6,332 nucleotides of DNA from CAMBDR01 sp046597185 (GTDB lineage Bacteria > Pseudomonadota > Gammaproteobacteria > Burkholderiales > Burkholderiaceae_D): assembly GCA_046597185.1 (NCBI GenBank), contig JBKJLF010000057.1, positions 1-6,332 of the forward strand. The letters run 5' to 3'. Under the pieces are notes generated by a model. That model was given only the letters and a program-made list of their open reading frames with translations. It was not told the DNA's origin and did not search any database. Position numbers and translations under genes: made by a program. Shown here piece after piece: positions 5,982-6,332 of this stretch (its first letter is position 1; each line of letters starts with the position of its first letter).

Positions 5982-6332
5982 CTATAAACCAAACAGGCTG
6001 GCATCACCCCGCCCTTGACGTAACAATTGCGGCTCTGAGCCGGTTAAATCGATCACGGTGGTAGGTTCCATACCACAGGCACCGCCATCAATGACCAACT
6101 CAATAAAATGCTCCAGCCGTTCGCGGATTAAATCGGGGTCATTCAAGGCATCTTGCTCGCCGGGTAAAATCAGGGTGGTACTGAGCAGAGGTTGCCCCAA
6201 TTCTTCCAGCAAGGCACTGACGATGCGATGTTCCGGTACGCGTAAGCCGATGGTTTTACGGGATGGATGGCTCAAGCGGCGCGGCACTTCCTTGGTCGCC
6301 TCCAGAATAATGGTGTACGGGCCAGGGGTGGC
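5982..6332 (-). CDS. yciO: YciO/Sua5/YrdC-family protein, C-terminal part
   Basis: The last 116 residues of a protein of the YrdC-fold family (annotated as L-threonylcarbamoyladenylate synthase or YciO); the N-terminal half lies beyond the window edge, and relatives are about 206 residues. The frame is open to base 6332, so the in-frame GTG at 6287 is internal. Visible family segments are PGPYTIILEATKEVPRRL at the start, RKTIGLRVP, LLSTTLILPG, IDGGACGMEPTTVIDLTG and a final RQGRGDASLFGL. These match E. coli YciO more closely than TsaC. TsaC/Sua5 make threonylcarbamoyl-AMP for the t6A modification of tRNA; whether YciO does so is uncertain, and the N-terminal residues needed to judge are not visible. 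It probably belongs to a transcript coming from the right. Confidence 0.88.
   Translation of the reverse strand, partial: ATPGPYTIILEATKEVPRRLSHPSRKTIGLRVPEHRIVSALLEELGQPLLSTTLILPGEQDALNDPDLIRERLEHFIELVIDGGACGMEPTTVIDLTGSEPQLLRQGRGDASLFGL

Overview
The window looks like chromosomal housekeeping DNA from a betaproteobacterium, most likely order Burkholderiales. The roughly even base composition and the protein sequences would suit an Oxalobacteraceae-type organism (for example the Undibacterium/Herminiimonas range), but this placement is from memory of family sequences and is an inference. Two gene blocks converge on a shared intergenic region near 2300-2380. There are no RNA genes, insertion sequences, CRISPR arrays, phage genes or obvious transferred DNA, and no gene-free stretch longer than 300 bases.

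Left block, plus strand (1-2298): the 3' part of an M3-family oligopeptidase gene (prlC/opdA type), an exported protein that joins a DUF4124-like segment to a glutaredoxin-like CPVC domain, the DNA polymerase III chi subunit (holC), and a small protein of unknown function resembling the DUF2486 family. Spacing is tight: 9 bp between the first two, 49 bp before holC, and a 1-base TAATG overlap between holC and the last gene. Good Shine-Dalgarno sequences precede the second, third and fourth genes. The block ends in a strong 11-bp hairpin followed by six T.

Right block, minus strand (6332-2382, read right to left): the C-terminal half of a YciO/Sua5-family protein, a possible terminator, trpS (tryptophanyl-tRNA synthetase), dapA (4-hydroxy-tetrahydrodipicolinate synthase, lysine/diaminopimelate pathway) and bamC (lipoprotein of the BAM outer-membrane assembly machine). 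dapA and bamC are 42 bp apart and probably co-transcribed, as dapA-nlpB is in E. coli. A 166-bp gap before dapA holds a short tandem repeat and a possible -10 box.

I see no undescribed multi-gene system. The points most worth a second look are a four-cysteine pattern in TrpS (C-x21-C-x6-C-x2-C) that closely resembles the [4Fe-4S] motif of Thermotoga maritima TrpRS, the exported glutaredoxin-like protein, the small uncharacterised protein translationally coupled to holC, and the roughly 11-bp tandem repeat upstream of dapA.
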